Made by a program: the position numbers and the translations under genes. A DNA stretch of 64,000 nt from Platanthera guangdongensis. Lineage: Eukaryota > Streptophyta > Magnoliopsida > Asparagales > Orchidaceae. Location: assembly GCA_039583875.1 (NCBI GenBank), contig CM077167.1, forward strand, positions 147,515,010 to 147,579,009. Direction: 5' to 3'. Numbering within the stretch: the first letter of the stretch is position 1; every line of letters starts with the position of its first letter. Shown here piece by piece: positions 11,568-21,937 of the stretch. The notes below the pieces were generated by a model. It had not been told where the DNA came from. It worked only from the letters and a program-made list of their open reading frames with translations, and did no database searches.

Positions 11568-12240
11568 CAATAACAACAAGATAGAAACGCACAGGTTCCT
11601 CAAACAAGTGTATTTGCATTCCTTAGTGGACATTTAAGAGTTCATTAGTGTTAACGCGGTTCGCACTTTCACGTGCTCTCCACCCCACAAAAGAATTCGA
11701 CCACGAATTAGAAAGGGAAAGACTGAGACAGCTGATACCAAAAATGTAACATCTCCATCCGTTCATATAGCATATAATAGAATGTCCGGCCGGGGGCCCA
11801 CACCATATGCCACAAAACAGGCGGCGAAGTCACGGGTGGATATCAGAGTAGCGCATCCTAACTAATAGCATTCTAGCGGAAGCTTCTAACATAATTACTG
11901 AACTCCAACCATGAATGTCCACGAATATAAATACCCACATCTATATAGGAATGTACACCAAATACAATATTGTTTGGCCTTATGGCCTTACAGTTGCTCT
12001 TTAAAAGTGTGGATTCCAAACATCGGCGCGCAGGCCGGCCACATATAAATAAAACATAATAGTTTTTAGCTTAGCCTTCAAGGGCTAGCAGCAGTAGTAG
12101 CAGGGACTTCAGCCTTTATATGTCCCGCTCGGCTCTCCAGCACCTGCAGAAGGACAGCCCACCCAATGGTGGAAAACAAGGCAACGGCCAGCATTCAGCT
12201 GACCAATTTATAACAAACCTACCCCTTTCCCGGGGCAGTG
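11568..12240 (-). repeat. G1 inverted segment: leader, primer site and LTR 3' end in reverse
   Basis: Bases 11568-11744 are the reverse complement of the G1 untranslated leader (13835-14020), including a better preserved primer site at 11731-11740 (TGGTATCAGC on the minus strand). From 11745 (TGTAACATC) to 12240 the sequence is the reverse complement of the last 480 or so bases of the LTR. It therefore contains a natural LTR-leader junction in inverted orientation. Confidence 0.8.
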
Positions 12241-13834
12241 GGAGACGGCCACCGGTGGAGCTGCTAAGTTCGGATTGGAGATCTGAGGCCAGCGTTGTGG
12301 AGGCAAGGCCACTGCGGTGCTTTCCAGCCAGCTAGAATTTCATGGCTCCAAAGAGGTCGTTAAGGGTAACGATCTTCCTTCTTGGACATGTGAAGTCCTT
12401 CCTTTTGCAATGTGCAGGGATTTACCCCCCACCAGAGGGTGGACTGTGAAGGGATTTCCCTTGGGTTGATTCTTGGAATCCCCAATAGTTTTGCATATAG
12501 ATCCGAAAATGGAGTACGTAATAAGCATGTTGTGTGAAGCCCATCTGGACAGGTTGGTCTGGATTGGTAATGTTACATTTGCACACCGGAGAAGACTCCG
12601 CACTTAAATGTATAGTTTTTGGAATCGATGGGTTGGACCTGTGAAGGGTAGTAACAGGAAGTACTGGAGTGGTAGTCCAGGAAAAGACCCTTGTGATGTT
12701 TGAGATTTCAATGGGTTGTGCCTGTGAAGGATAGTAGCAGGAAGTACTAGAGTGGAAGCCCAAGAAAACACCACTAAATGCTTGTGTTGTATGCTATGAA
12801 TGCTAAGGTTAGAGCTAGGGACGAAAAGTGAGTTCTGTCGCTAACGCTGGGCGTGGCTCCTAACTAACCTATGAATGTGAAGCCAGCCCCTCGAGGATGG
12901 TATGGCTATGTGTATGCTTGGAGAGTTCTTAAAAAGGCTTCATGCCAAACAGGCAAAGTGAAACCGACCCGCGCCTTATATTTAGCCGCAAGTACATTGG
13001 CATTCGGTGATGTCAAGGCGACTTGAGCAACGGGGGGTGGCTGATCCGTACCTGCATTATGTCCGTCCTACTTAAAGACCTGAAAGTACGGTCAGTTGGA
13101 GCGCATAATGAGAGTCTTAGGCTTGCGTGCCGAAAAGACTAAATGCTCAATTTTAGCGTTGGGTTTCGGCCCTGAAACGGTGGTGGGACCCTGGTTCGCC
13201 TGTACACCAAGAATGTGCCCGGAGTGCACGGATCGTCGGGTCACGTGGCTGACGGTTGTGATGAATTGTTTTTGCATGAGAGCACAATGTGTGATATATA
13301 TATATATATGCCTATGAATTGTTATGCCTGCAGGGAAGGAATACCACTGCCCCGGGAAAGGGATAGGGTCGTTATAAATTGGTCAGCTGAATGCTGACCG
13401 TTGCCTTGTTTACCACCGTTGGGTGGGTTGTACTTCTGCAGGTGCTGGAGAGCCGAGTGGGACATATAAAGGCTGATGTTCCTGCTACTGCTAGCCCTTG
13501 AAGGCTAAGCTGAAAACTATTATGTTTTGTTCATGTGTGGCCAGCCTGCGCGCCGATGTTTGGAATCCACACTTGTAAAGAGCAACTGTAAGACCATAAG
13601 GACAAACAATATTGTATTTCGTTTACATTCCTATATAAATGTGGGTATTTATATTCGTGGACATTCATGGTTGGAGTTCAGTAATTATGTTAAAAGCTTC
13701 CGCTAGAATGCTATGAGTTACGATGTGCTACTCTGATATCCACCTGTGACTTCACCGCCTATTTTGTGGTATATGGTGTGGGGCCCCGGCCGGACCTTCT
13801 ATTATATGCTATATGAATGGATAGAGATGTTGCA
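12241..13834 (+). repeat. G1 5' LTR, forward part F2 (lacks the first 770 or so bases)
   Basis: Starting at GGAGACGGCCACCGG the sequence is again forward LTR, matching F1 from about 10216 and the 3' LTR from about 19818, and it reaches a normal LTR end (GATGTTGCA, 13826-13834). F2 lacks the ACACGGGCGTGT array. It joins the leader and gag normally. Confidence 0.8.
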
Positions 13835-14177
13835 TTTTTTTTATCAGTTGTCTCATCTTTCCCTTTTGAATTCGTGGTCAAATTCTTTTGTGGGGTGGCG
13901 AGCACGTGAAAGTGCGAACCGCGTTAATACTAATTAACTCTTGAATGTCCACTTAGGAATGCAAATACACTTGTTTGAGGAACCTGTGCGTTCCTATCTT
14001 GTTGTTATTGCTTTTGTGAGGTCGCTAATGTGTGTGTCTTGTGTACCTATAGGTCAATCGGAGTGGTGCTGGGCAGTTGGAGCCCCAGTCTTCTGACGAG
14101 AGACGGCACCAGCTGAGGTGCCTACACCTCCCCCTTTCTCGGAAACTGTCTGTTTAGTTCCTGAGGCGTTGTTTGCG
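13835..14177 (+). other. G1 primer site and untranslated leader
   Basis: Directly after the LTR end is a T-run and TTATCAGTTGTCTC, a damaged form of the TGGTATCAGC site kept in the inverted copy at 11731-11740. The leader that follows has no open frame and leads to the gag ATG at 14178. The inverted copy shows which bases changed. Confidence 0.65.
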
Positions 14178-15118
14178 ATGTTTCAAGCACAGCCTGGTAG
14201 GCAAGCGCAGCCGGTAGTGGTGTTAGAACAGGTTACGGTGAGGCCAGAACCTGTTGCGGCTGTTGATCCTCGAGCAGCTGAAAGGCAGTTGAAGTAGTTC
14301 ATGAGCTTCAATCCCCCTACGTTTACGGGTGTGGGATCCCCTACGCAGGCGGAGGATTGGTTGTCGTGCGTAAAGCATATATTGGCGGCGATTCGGACGG
14401 AGGAAGATCAGAAGGTCACCTTGGCCACCTTCTTATTGGAAGGAGAGGCTCAGTTATGGTGGGACGAGATCGAGTTATACCACTTAGCGGCACGCAGTTA
14501 ACATAAGTGTCGATTGAGGAGTTCTCGCGCATATTCCTGGCAAAGCACCTACCAGCGGCACAGTGCATTGCCATGGAAAATGAGTTCCAACGGCTAACGT
14601 AAGGAGAAGGTAGTGTGGATATGTACCTGCATGAGTTCACACGATTGGGATGGTATGTGTGCTCCATCTTCTCCGATGAGCAGTGGAAAACCAATAGGTT
14701 CTATGAAAGATTGCGGGATGAGTTGCGATTCCTGCTTTCGAGTTTAGTGAACCAAGGGTTCCAGACGTTGGTTGATACTGCGTGAGCGCTGGAGGAACAC
14801 ATGAAGAGGGTGCAAGGAAAAATGGCCTTGGCTGTGACAAAGCCGGAGTTCAGGGAGCCCCGACCTGGGAAATCGTATTATAAAAAGAAATGGGGCAAGA
14901 GGTCCAAGTCGTTTGGACAACCTCCTTCTACGGTTGCATCGGGTGCAACGTCGGGGGACACTTCGAGGCCAGAGACTCGTACTTGCTTTACTTGTGGAAG
15001 AGTGGGGAATATAGCCCGTGACTATCGGGTTTGTCCGCCAAAGGGAGAAAAGAAGGAGGGAGAGTCTTATGCTGAGAAGGGAAAGGCAATGGTGGAGTCC
15101 TCTGCATCCCAGGTGTAG
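14178..15118 (+). pseudogene. gag: G1 Gag with degenerate zinc knuckle
   Basis: The start MFQAQPGRQAQ at 14178 is read through a TAG at 14295 into 'FNPPTFTGVGSPTQAEDWL', the standard opening of the chromovirus Gag domain. 'LLEGEAQLWWDE' follows, then a frameshift near 14500, then 'SIEEFSRIFLAKHLP' and 'RLRDELRFLLSSL'. Further stops are at 14600 (TAA) and 14783 (TGA). The zinc knuckle, CFTCGRVGNIARDYRVC at about 14990-15040, has Asn for His and Tyr for the last Cys, so it could not bind zinc normally. Confidence 0.85.
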
Positions 15119-15161
15119 CCCTGAGTCTACAATCTTGGCTAGCAAGAGGACATAAAGCAAA

Positions 15162-15629
15162 GTGATGTCGTCACTGGTACGATTTAAGTTATTGCATTGC
15201 TTTGCTTATTGCATGTTTTGTATGTGCCTTGTTTGTGATATGGTTGTCATAGGCTTTGTTATGATTCGGCACACACTGGCGAGAGCACTGTTTGATACGA
15301 GTACTTTGCATTCATTTCTGTCGAAGGACTTCGTAGCTCGAATTGGAGTACCGAGTCATGTGAAGGCAGATAGCGTAAGAGTGTTACTACTGAATGGCTG
15401 TTTGATGCTTGCGGATAGGGCATGCGATGTGGCGGTTCAAATTGGAAGTCAGGATTTTTGTTTGACTGCATATGTACTGCCGATATCGGAATTTGATGTG
15501 ATTTTTGGTATGGACTGGCTCACGGAGCATCGTGCCTTGATTGATTGCCAGTCCAAAGAGTTCACACAAGGCCAGAATGCCGAGCTTGCGACTAAGTTCG
15601 CTGTTATGCGAGGGGTGAGCGGACGTTGA
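15162..15629 (+). pseudogene. G1 aspartic protease, active-site Gly replaced
   Basis: The frame contains 'RALFDTSTLHSFLSKDF' where the gypsy protease has Asp-Ser/Thr-Gly, and ends with 'FDVIFGMDWLTEHRALIDC', the conserved block C-terminal to the protease. The catalytic Gly is Ser here. The product would cut Gag-Pol during particle maturation; this copy should be inactive. Confidence 0.82.
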
Positions 15630-17400
15630 TGTCTGAACTCCAAGTCGTCAATGTTGTTCAGAAGGGCGTGGAGTTATTCTTCATGATGATTCAGGCTGTT
15701 GAGCCAAAGTCCAATGTGAGTGATGTTCCGGTTGTATCGGAGTTTGCGGATGTGTTTCCTAAGGATCTTCCTGTGCTACCACCCCAGCGGAAGATCGACT
15801 TCACGATTGAGTTGGTGCCAGGTGCGAAACTTGTGGCCCGCTCGCCATATCGCGTCGCGCCAAAGGAAATGACTGAATTGAAAGTCCAATTGCAAGAGTT
15901 GCTGGAGCAGGGATATATACGCCCAAGTATGTCGCCTTGGACCGCACCTGTTCTGTTTGTGAAAAATAAGGACGGTGCTTTACGGTTATGTATTGACTAC
16001 CGTGAATTGAATAAGCTGACAAAGAAGAACAAGTATCCGATTCCACGAATAGATGAATTGTTCGATCAGCTGGTGGGATCAACCGTCTATTCCAAATTGG
16101 ATTTGAAATCTGGATATTACTAGTTGAGGATTCGGGAAGGTGACATTCCCAAGACCGCATTTGGAACACGCTACGACATTATGAGTTCACGGTAATGCTG
16201 TTTGGGCTATGCAATGCGCCATCGATATTCATGCACCTAATGCACCGAATGTTCCGAGAGTACTTGGACTTGTTCGTGATTGTATTCATTGATGATATTT
16301 TGGTGTACTCTCAATCTGAAGCTAATCATGCAAACCACTTGCGGTTGGTGTTGCATACTTTGCGAAGGAATAAGCTCTATGCCAAGTTCTCGAAGTGTGA
16401 GTTATGGATATCGTCGGTGGCTTTTCTTGGCCATGTAGTAAGTGGAGAGGACATAGCAGTGGATCAGTTAAAGATAAGAGCCATACAGGAGTGGTCGGTG
16501 TTGTCTTCGGTATCCGAAGTCAGGAGTTTCCTTGGACTAGCAGGCTACTACAGACGTTTTGTAGAGAACTTCTCACGGATCGTTTTGCCCCTGACCACAC
16601 TGATGAGGAAGGATCAGAAGTTCGCTTGGATGCCGGAGTGCGCGCAAGCTTTTGAAGAGATAAAGAGTCGTTTGACCACGGCTCCTGTGTTGACATCGCC
16701 ATGTGGTACGGACGGCTACAAGATCTATAGTGATGCTTCAGGAAGCGGCTTAGGCTGCGTTCTTCTGCAGTTTGGAAAGGTGATTGCTTATGGCTCACGC
16801 CAGTTGAAATTGCATGAGAGAAATTATCCTGTCCACGAATTAGAGTTGGCGGCGGTGATCTTTGTACTTGTGGAAACCACCCGTCACCACACATCTTCCC
16901 AAAACCCCGAGGTCATGGTAAGGGGGGACGGGGGTACATGAACACAAAGGATCGCCTGCTGCAGGCGATGTGGGACTAACCCCAACCACAGGACCGCAGG
17001 GATATTCCGCCACATAAGGGGGCCCACCGGGGTCAACACCCAGACCTGGAACGCGATGGGGAAAGCCCAAACATTCGGCCCCACACACACGTGTCCTGCT
17101 GGCTAATATAATCTCAACACACACCCCGCAGCAGCGGTCTCGGTGACAGCACACCGCCCGGTCACCAACTTCAACAGTACTGAAATTATGGCGGCATTAT
17201 CTTTATAGTGTAAAAGTGAATATCTTTACGGACCATAAGAGTTTAAAGTACATGTTGGAGCAGAAGGATCTAAATATGCGATAACAAAGGTGGCTGGAGT
17301 TCCTTGGGGACTACACCTTTGAGATTCATTATACTCCCGGGAAGGGAAACGTGGTCACTGATGCCTTGCGTCCGAGGGCTCCGTCGCGGGCAAATTGGTT
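15626..17400 (+). pseudogene. pol: G1 reverse transcriptase and RNase H, frameshifted and interrupted
   Basis: RT begins with '[28 protein letters not shown]' and runs through '[22 protein letters not shown]' and '[12 protein letters not shown]'. A TAG lies at 16121 where Gln is expected. A one-base deletion near 16176 shifts the frame before '[10 protein letters not shown]'. The catalytic FIDD is intact at 16285-16296. RNase H starts at '[15 protein letters not shown]' (about 16720) and '[18 protein letters not shown]', and is then split by the insertion at 16869-17176. It resumes with 'LWRHYLYSVKVNIFTDHKSLKYM' and 'FEIHYTPGKGNVVTDAL'. Confidence 0.88.
16869..17176. mobile_element. 308-bp solo-LTR-like insertion in G1 RNase H
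   Basis: The inserted block begins TGTGGAAACC and ends TTCAACA (TG...CA ends). It is flanked on both sides by GTACT (16864-16868 and 17177-17181), a 5-bp target duplication. Removing the block plus one GTACT restores the RNase H reading frame across the site. It has no coding capacity. The features fit a solo LTR or a very small TRIM-type element; I found no internal repeat pair that would favour TRIM. Orientation cannot be assigned. Confidence 0.8.
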
Positions 17401-18928
17401 GTAGATGCAAAATGAGCATCTGATCCAGGAGTTGGAAGCATTAGAGATTTCTTGTGTTGACAAGAATTCTACAGCTGATGCATGTTTGAACTGGACGGAG
17501 GTACAATATGACCTGGCGGATAGGATTTGACGAGCAATGGAGCTGGATGAAAGTCTCCAACGCTATGCAAAGGATGGGCTGGATGGCCAATTCTCCTAGG
17601 ATGACGGCCTTTTGCGGAAAGAGGGCTGGTTGTGCGTCCCGAGTATGGGTAAGTTGCGAGAAGAGTTGATGTACGAAGCTCACTTTACGAAGTACTCAAT
17701 TCACCCTGGGAGAACAAAGATGTTTAGGGACATGAAGAAGCTGTCCTGGTGGCCAGGACTTAAGAAGGATATAGCGCATTATGTGGCTAAATGCCAAACT
17801 TGTGCTTTGGTGAAGGCGGAATGCCAAAAGCCTGGCAGTTTCTTGAAGTCGTTACCGATCCCGGAATGGAAGTTCGATGATATTTCAATGGATTTCGTGC
17901 ACAGGTTGCCGAGATCTTAACACGGGAATGATTCAATCTGGGTGATTGTAGACCGGTTGACGAAAGTGGCTCACTTCCTTCCGAACAAGCGAGACGATTC
18001 AGTGGAAAATTTGGCAAATCTCTATGTTGAGCAGATTGTACGGCTACACGGTGTTCCTCGTAGCATTGTAAGTGATCGTGATCGGTGATTTACATCGAAT
18101 GATTGGAGGCTAGTCCATCAGCTGTTGGGCACGAAATTGACGTTCAGTACAGCCTTTCATCCCCAAACGGATGGCCAAACTGAGAGGACCAACAAAACAA
18201 TGGAGGATATGCTCTGAATATGCGCCCTGGATTTTGGTAAGAGATGGGAAGATTATCTCTATATGGTGGAGTTTGCCAACAACAATAGCTACCAAGCGAG
18301 CATCGATATGGCACTGTTTGAAGCTTTGTATGGTCAGAAGTGTCGTACAATGTTAGCTTGGGCAGAAGCAGGCGAATCCAAACTGTATAAGCGTAAAGAA
18401 GTCGATGAAGCAAATTCGACGATACGCGCTATTCGAGAGAGGCTACTGATAGCCTAAGATTGACAGGCGAAGTACTACAATGCCAAACATCGGAATGTGG
18501 AGTTCGCGGTGGGCGATTGGCTATATTTGAATATCAAACCCTTTAAAGGCGTGTCCAGGATTCGGCGTCTGAAAAAGTTGAGTCTGATATATCTTGGTCC
18601 ATTTGAAGTGGTGGAGCGAATTGGGGAAGCTGTCTATCGGCTAGCTCTTTCGGTAGAATTGAGTGGATTACATGATGTGTTTCACATCTCGGTGCTTCTA
18701 AAAGCCGTCAAAGATCCAGCTCAAGTGATCGAGAATGATCATGTGCTGGTGGAGTATGGGCTAACAATGAAGGTTAGGCCCATTCGGATTGAGGATCGAG
18801 CCGAGAAACAGTCGCGGAACAAGACAATCGGGATGGTCAAAGTCTGGTGGGACAACTGTGGTCGTGAGGAGCTAACATGGGAGCGAGAGCAAACCATGCG
18901 AGCTAAATTTCCCGAGCTATTTGTGTAA
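17401..18928 (+). pseudogene. pol: G1 integrase with C-terminal chromodomain
   Basis: After a poorly conserved linker come the HHCC zinc finger ('AHFTKYSIHPGR ... CQTCALVK', about 17675-17815), the integrase core ('DDISMDFVHRLP', 'IVSDRD', '[12 protein letters not shown]'), the GPY/F region ('YLGPFEVVERIGEAVYRL') and a C-terminal chromodomain ('VKVWWDNCGREELTWERE', ending near 18928). The chromodomain identifies a chromovirus and would steer insertion to marked chromatin. Stops at 17528, 17597, 17918, 18086, 18216, 18455 and 18461 each fit a C-to-T change of a Gln or Arg codon. Confidence 0.88.
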
Positions 18929-19037
18929 CATTGTTGTACAGTGTATCTCTTGTTATAACAGACATGATTAACGTTATAACATCTTGCGTCTAGTTTCCTT
19001 ACTGTGTGCAAATTTCGGGACGAAATTTCTTATAATT

Positions 19038-19046
19038 AGGGGAGGG
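19038..19046 (+). other. G1 polypurine tract
   Basis: AGGGGAGGG lies immediately before the TG of the 3' LTR at 19048, where plus-strand DNA synthesis would be primed. Confidence 0.8.
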
Positions 19047-19079
19047 TTGTAAAACCCCAAATCCCAAGATTGGGTTCAA

Positions 19080-19635
19080 GTTGGGTGACACGGCCTGGGA
19101 CACGAGTGTGTCCCAGGGCGTGTCCTGCTCTGTATGGCTGAGCAGCCTGTCGAGTGCTCGCCGAACTGCACTCGACGAGTTCTCAAGAGGGAACACGCCA
19201 TGCGACACTAGCGTGTCAGAGGGCATGTCCCCCTTTGGTCGACGACCTTCGCTCGACGAAACGCACGCTGGAGGCGTGTATGCAATCGTGTAAGGACACA
19301 CGGCCTCTGACACGGGCATGTCACATGGTCGTGTACTTTTCTGGATTTGGCTTGGGCAGTGAGGCCTGGTGAGCATAGGCAGGACACAGGTATATCTCTG
19401 GGCACACGGCCTATGACACGGGCGTGTCACATGGTCGTATCTTGCTCGGGTTAATATGGTTGTGTACCACTTGAGATACACAGCCATAGACACGGGCGTG
19501 TCTGAAGGCGTGTCAAGTCACACGGTCGGTGATACGGGCTTGTCACATGGCTGTGTACTCTTATAGATGAGTCGGTTGTGTACTGCTTAAGATACACGGC
19601 CTGTGACACGGGCGTATCATAGGCTGTGTCAGCCA
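19080..19635. repeat. G1 right LTR array of ACACGGGCGTGT and TCGACGAA motifs
   Basis: This is the counterpart of 9486-10030, with GACACGGGCGTGTC-like units roughly every 30-60 bases and a TCGACGA patch at 19147-19262. Many differences from the left copy are C/T or G/A changes at CpG sites. Confidence 0.85.
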
Positions 19636-20865
19636 AAAATAAGACCTTTGTGGCAAAATTGTGGTCGTCCATTTTCTTCAGCTAGGATCTGATGGCTCAG
19701 GCTCCTCCCTACAACTTTAAGGCTGAGAATGAGAAGAGAATTCTCATATTTGCCTTGGGTTATTCTCTTTCTAAGAAGCTAGAGAGAAGATAGAGCAAGG
19801 AGGAGGAGGAGAGGGGAGCTGGCCACCGGTGGAGCTGCTAAGTTCCGATTTGAGATCCGAGGACAGCGTTGTAGAGGCAAGGCCCTGCGGTGCTTTCCAG
19901 CTGGCTAGAATTCCATGGCTCCAAAGAGGTAGTCAAGGGTAACGATCTTCCTTCTTGGACATGTGAAGTCCTTCCTTTTGGCATGTGCAGGGATTTCGCC
20001 TCCACCAGAGGGTGGACTGTGAAGGGATTTCCCTTGGGTTGATTCTTGTAATCCCCAATAGTTTTGCATATAGATCCGGAAATGGAGTACGAAATAGGCA
20101 TCTTGTGTGAAGCCCATCTGGACAGGTTGGTCTGGATTGGTGATGTTGCATTCGCACACCAGAGAAGACTCCGCGGTTAAACGTATAGTTTGTGGAATCG
20201 ATGGGTTGGACCTGTGAAGGGCAGTAACAGGAAGTACATGGAGTGGTAGTCCAGGAAAAGACCCTTGTGATGTTTGCGATTTCAATGGGTTGTGCCTGTG
20301 AAGGATAGTAGCAGAAAGTACTAGAATGGAAGCCCAGGAAAACAACCGCTAAATGCTTGTACTGTATGCTATGAATGCTAAGGTTAGAGCTAGAGACGGA
20401 AAGTGAGTTCTGTCACTAATGCTAGGCGTGGCTCCTAACTAACCTATGAATGTGAAGTCATTCCCTCGGGGACGGTATGGCTATGTGTGAGCTTGGAGAG
20501 TTCTTAAAAAGGCTTCATGCCAAACAGGCAAGGTGAAACCGACCCGCGACTTATATTTAGTCGCGAGTACGTTGGTATTCGGTGATGGCAAGGCGACTTG
20601 AGCAACGGGGGGTGGCTGATCTGTACCTGTGTTATGTCCGTCCGACTCGAAGACCTGCAAGTGCAGTCAGTTGGAGCGCATAATGAGAGTCTTAGGCCTG
20701 CGCGCCGAAAAGACTAAATGCTCAATTTTACCATTGGGTTTCGGCCCTGAAACGGTGGTGGGACCCTGGTTCGCCGGTACACCAAGAATGTGGCCTGAGT
20801 GCACGGATCGTCGAGCCGCGTGGCTGACGGTTGTGATGAATTGTTTGTGCGTGAGAGCACAATGT

Positions 20866-20906
<41 letters not shown>

Positions 20907-21059
20907 GTCTATGAATTGATATGCCTGCAGGAAAAGAATACCACTGCCCCGGGAAAGGGGTAGGGTCGTTATAAATTGGTCAGCTGAATGCTGATCGTTG
21001 CCTTGTTTGCCACCGTTGGATGGGCTGTCCTTCTGCAGGTGCTGGAGAGGCGAGCGGGA

Positions 21060-21068
21060 TATATAAAG
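21060..21068 (+). promoter_or_regulatory. G1 LTR TATA box
   Basis: TATATAAAG is present in the LTR, with related CATATAAAG at 11425 in F1 and at about 13467 in F2. It lies about 370 bases before the LTR end, a plausible core promoter position. Confidence 0.55.
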
Positions 21069-21437
21069 GCTGAAGTCTCTGCTGTTGCTGCTGCTAGCCC
21101 TTGAAGGCTAAGTTGAAAACTATTATGTTTTGTTCATGTGTGGTCGGCCTACGCGCCGATGTTTGGAATCCACATTTGTAAAGAGGAACTGTAAGGCCAT
21201 AAGGCCAATCAATATTGTATTTTGTGTACATTCCTATATAAATGTGGGTTTTTATATTTGTGGACATTTATGGTTGGAGTTCAGTAATTATGTTAAAAGC
21301 TTCCGCTAGAATGCTATGAGTTAGGATGCGCTACTCTAATCTCCACTCGTGACTTCGCCGCCTGTTTTGTGGCATATGGTGTGGGGCCCTGGCCGGACCT
21401 TCTATTATATGTTATATGAACGGATAGAGATGTTACA

Positions 21438-21937
21438 GACGGTCGGTCCCAATAGCTCACCATGGATGTATTCCAATGGTTATTTACACCTGGTCTGCGA
21501 CTTATCAAACGTGAAGAGATAAGCCTCATCGTATTGACATCCCGCGCAAACATGACCATCGTCGAAGGATGACAACCTAGTCAAGTCTTTCACAAGGCTC
21601 ATCACCACCATCGCTTTCAACTTGTCCATCCTGATATGTCCCAGTCTCTCATGCCAGATAGCTGCACTATCATTGTCCCTTATCCAATGAACATAGGAAC
21701 TTGTTGATAACCCAACCAAGTTCATATCCTTACTCCTTACAAGAGCAATGTTCACCGATTAAAGTTTAACCTTACAGTTCTCCTTAAAGTGGCCAGGCTG
21801 GTTGCATTTATTTCACCTTATCCCTTCCTTCCTCTTCCCATCACTCTTAGGAGATAAACTTCTCTCTTGTTGATATGAAGTAGAAGGACCGTCACCAACA
21901 GCTACCGTCGGATTCACACCAGATTCACCAACTTTTG
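21438..21937 (-). pseudogene. CB Gag C-terminus and integrase N-terminal region
   Basis: On the minus strand: a zinc knuckle 'NKCNQPGHFKENCK' (about 21810-21765) in which the first Cys codon has become a stop, then the GAG-pre-integrase domain 'WHERLGHIRMDKLKAM' with 'HVCAGCQ' (about 21660-21530), leading into the integrase core that is cut at 21438 by G1. It is typical Ty1/copia. Its continuation is at 9381-9454. Confidence 0.82.

Larger units (their letters stand above)
9455..21437 (+). mobile_element. Ty3/gypsy chromovirus G1 (Tekay/Del-like), degenerate
   Basis: G1 begins TGTAAAACCCC and ends GATGTTACA. It is flanked by GACAG (9450-9454) and GACGG (21438-21442), a 5-bp target duplication with one change. 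Inside is the gypsy order gag, protease, RT, RNase H, integrase with a C-terminal chromodomain. Both flanks are copia CB integrase, so G1 inserted into CB. The left LTR region is rearranged (9455-13834) and the RNase H carries a further insertion (16869-17176). At least ten nonsense codons and two frameshifts are present, so the copy is old and inactive. Confidence 0.9.
19048..21437 (+). repeat. G1 3' LTR (2390 bp, complete)
   Basis: It runs from TGTAAAACC after the polypurine tract to GATGTTACA beside the target duplication GACGG. It contains the ACACGGGCGTGT/TCGACGAA array (19080-19635), a TATA box TATATAAAG at 21060-21068, and a (TA)n run at about 20868-20904 that is much longer than in F1 or F2. 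It serves as the reference for interpreting the rearranged left side. Confidence 0.9.
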
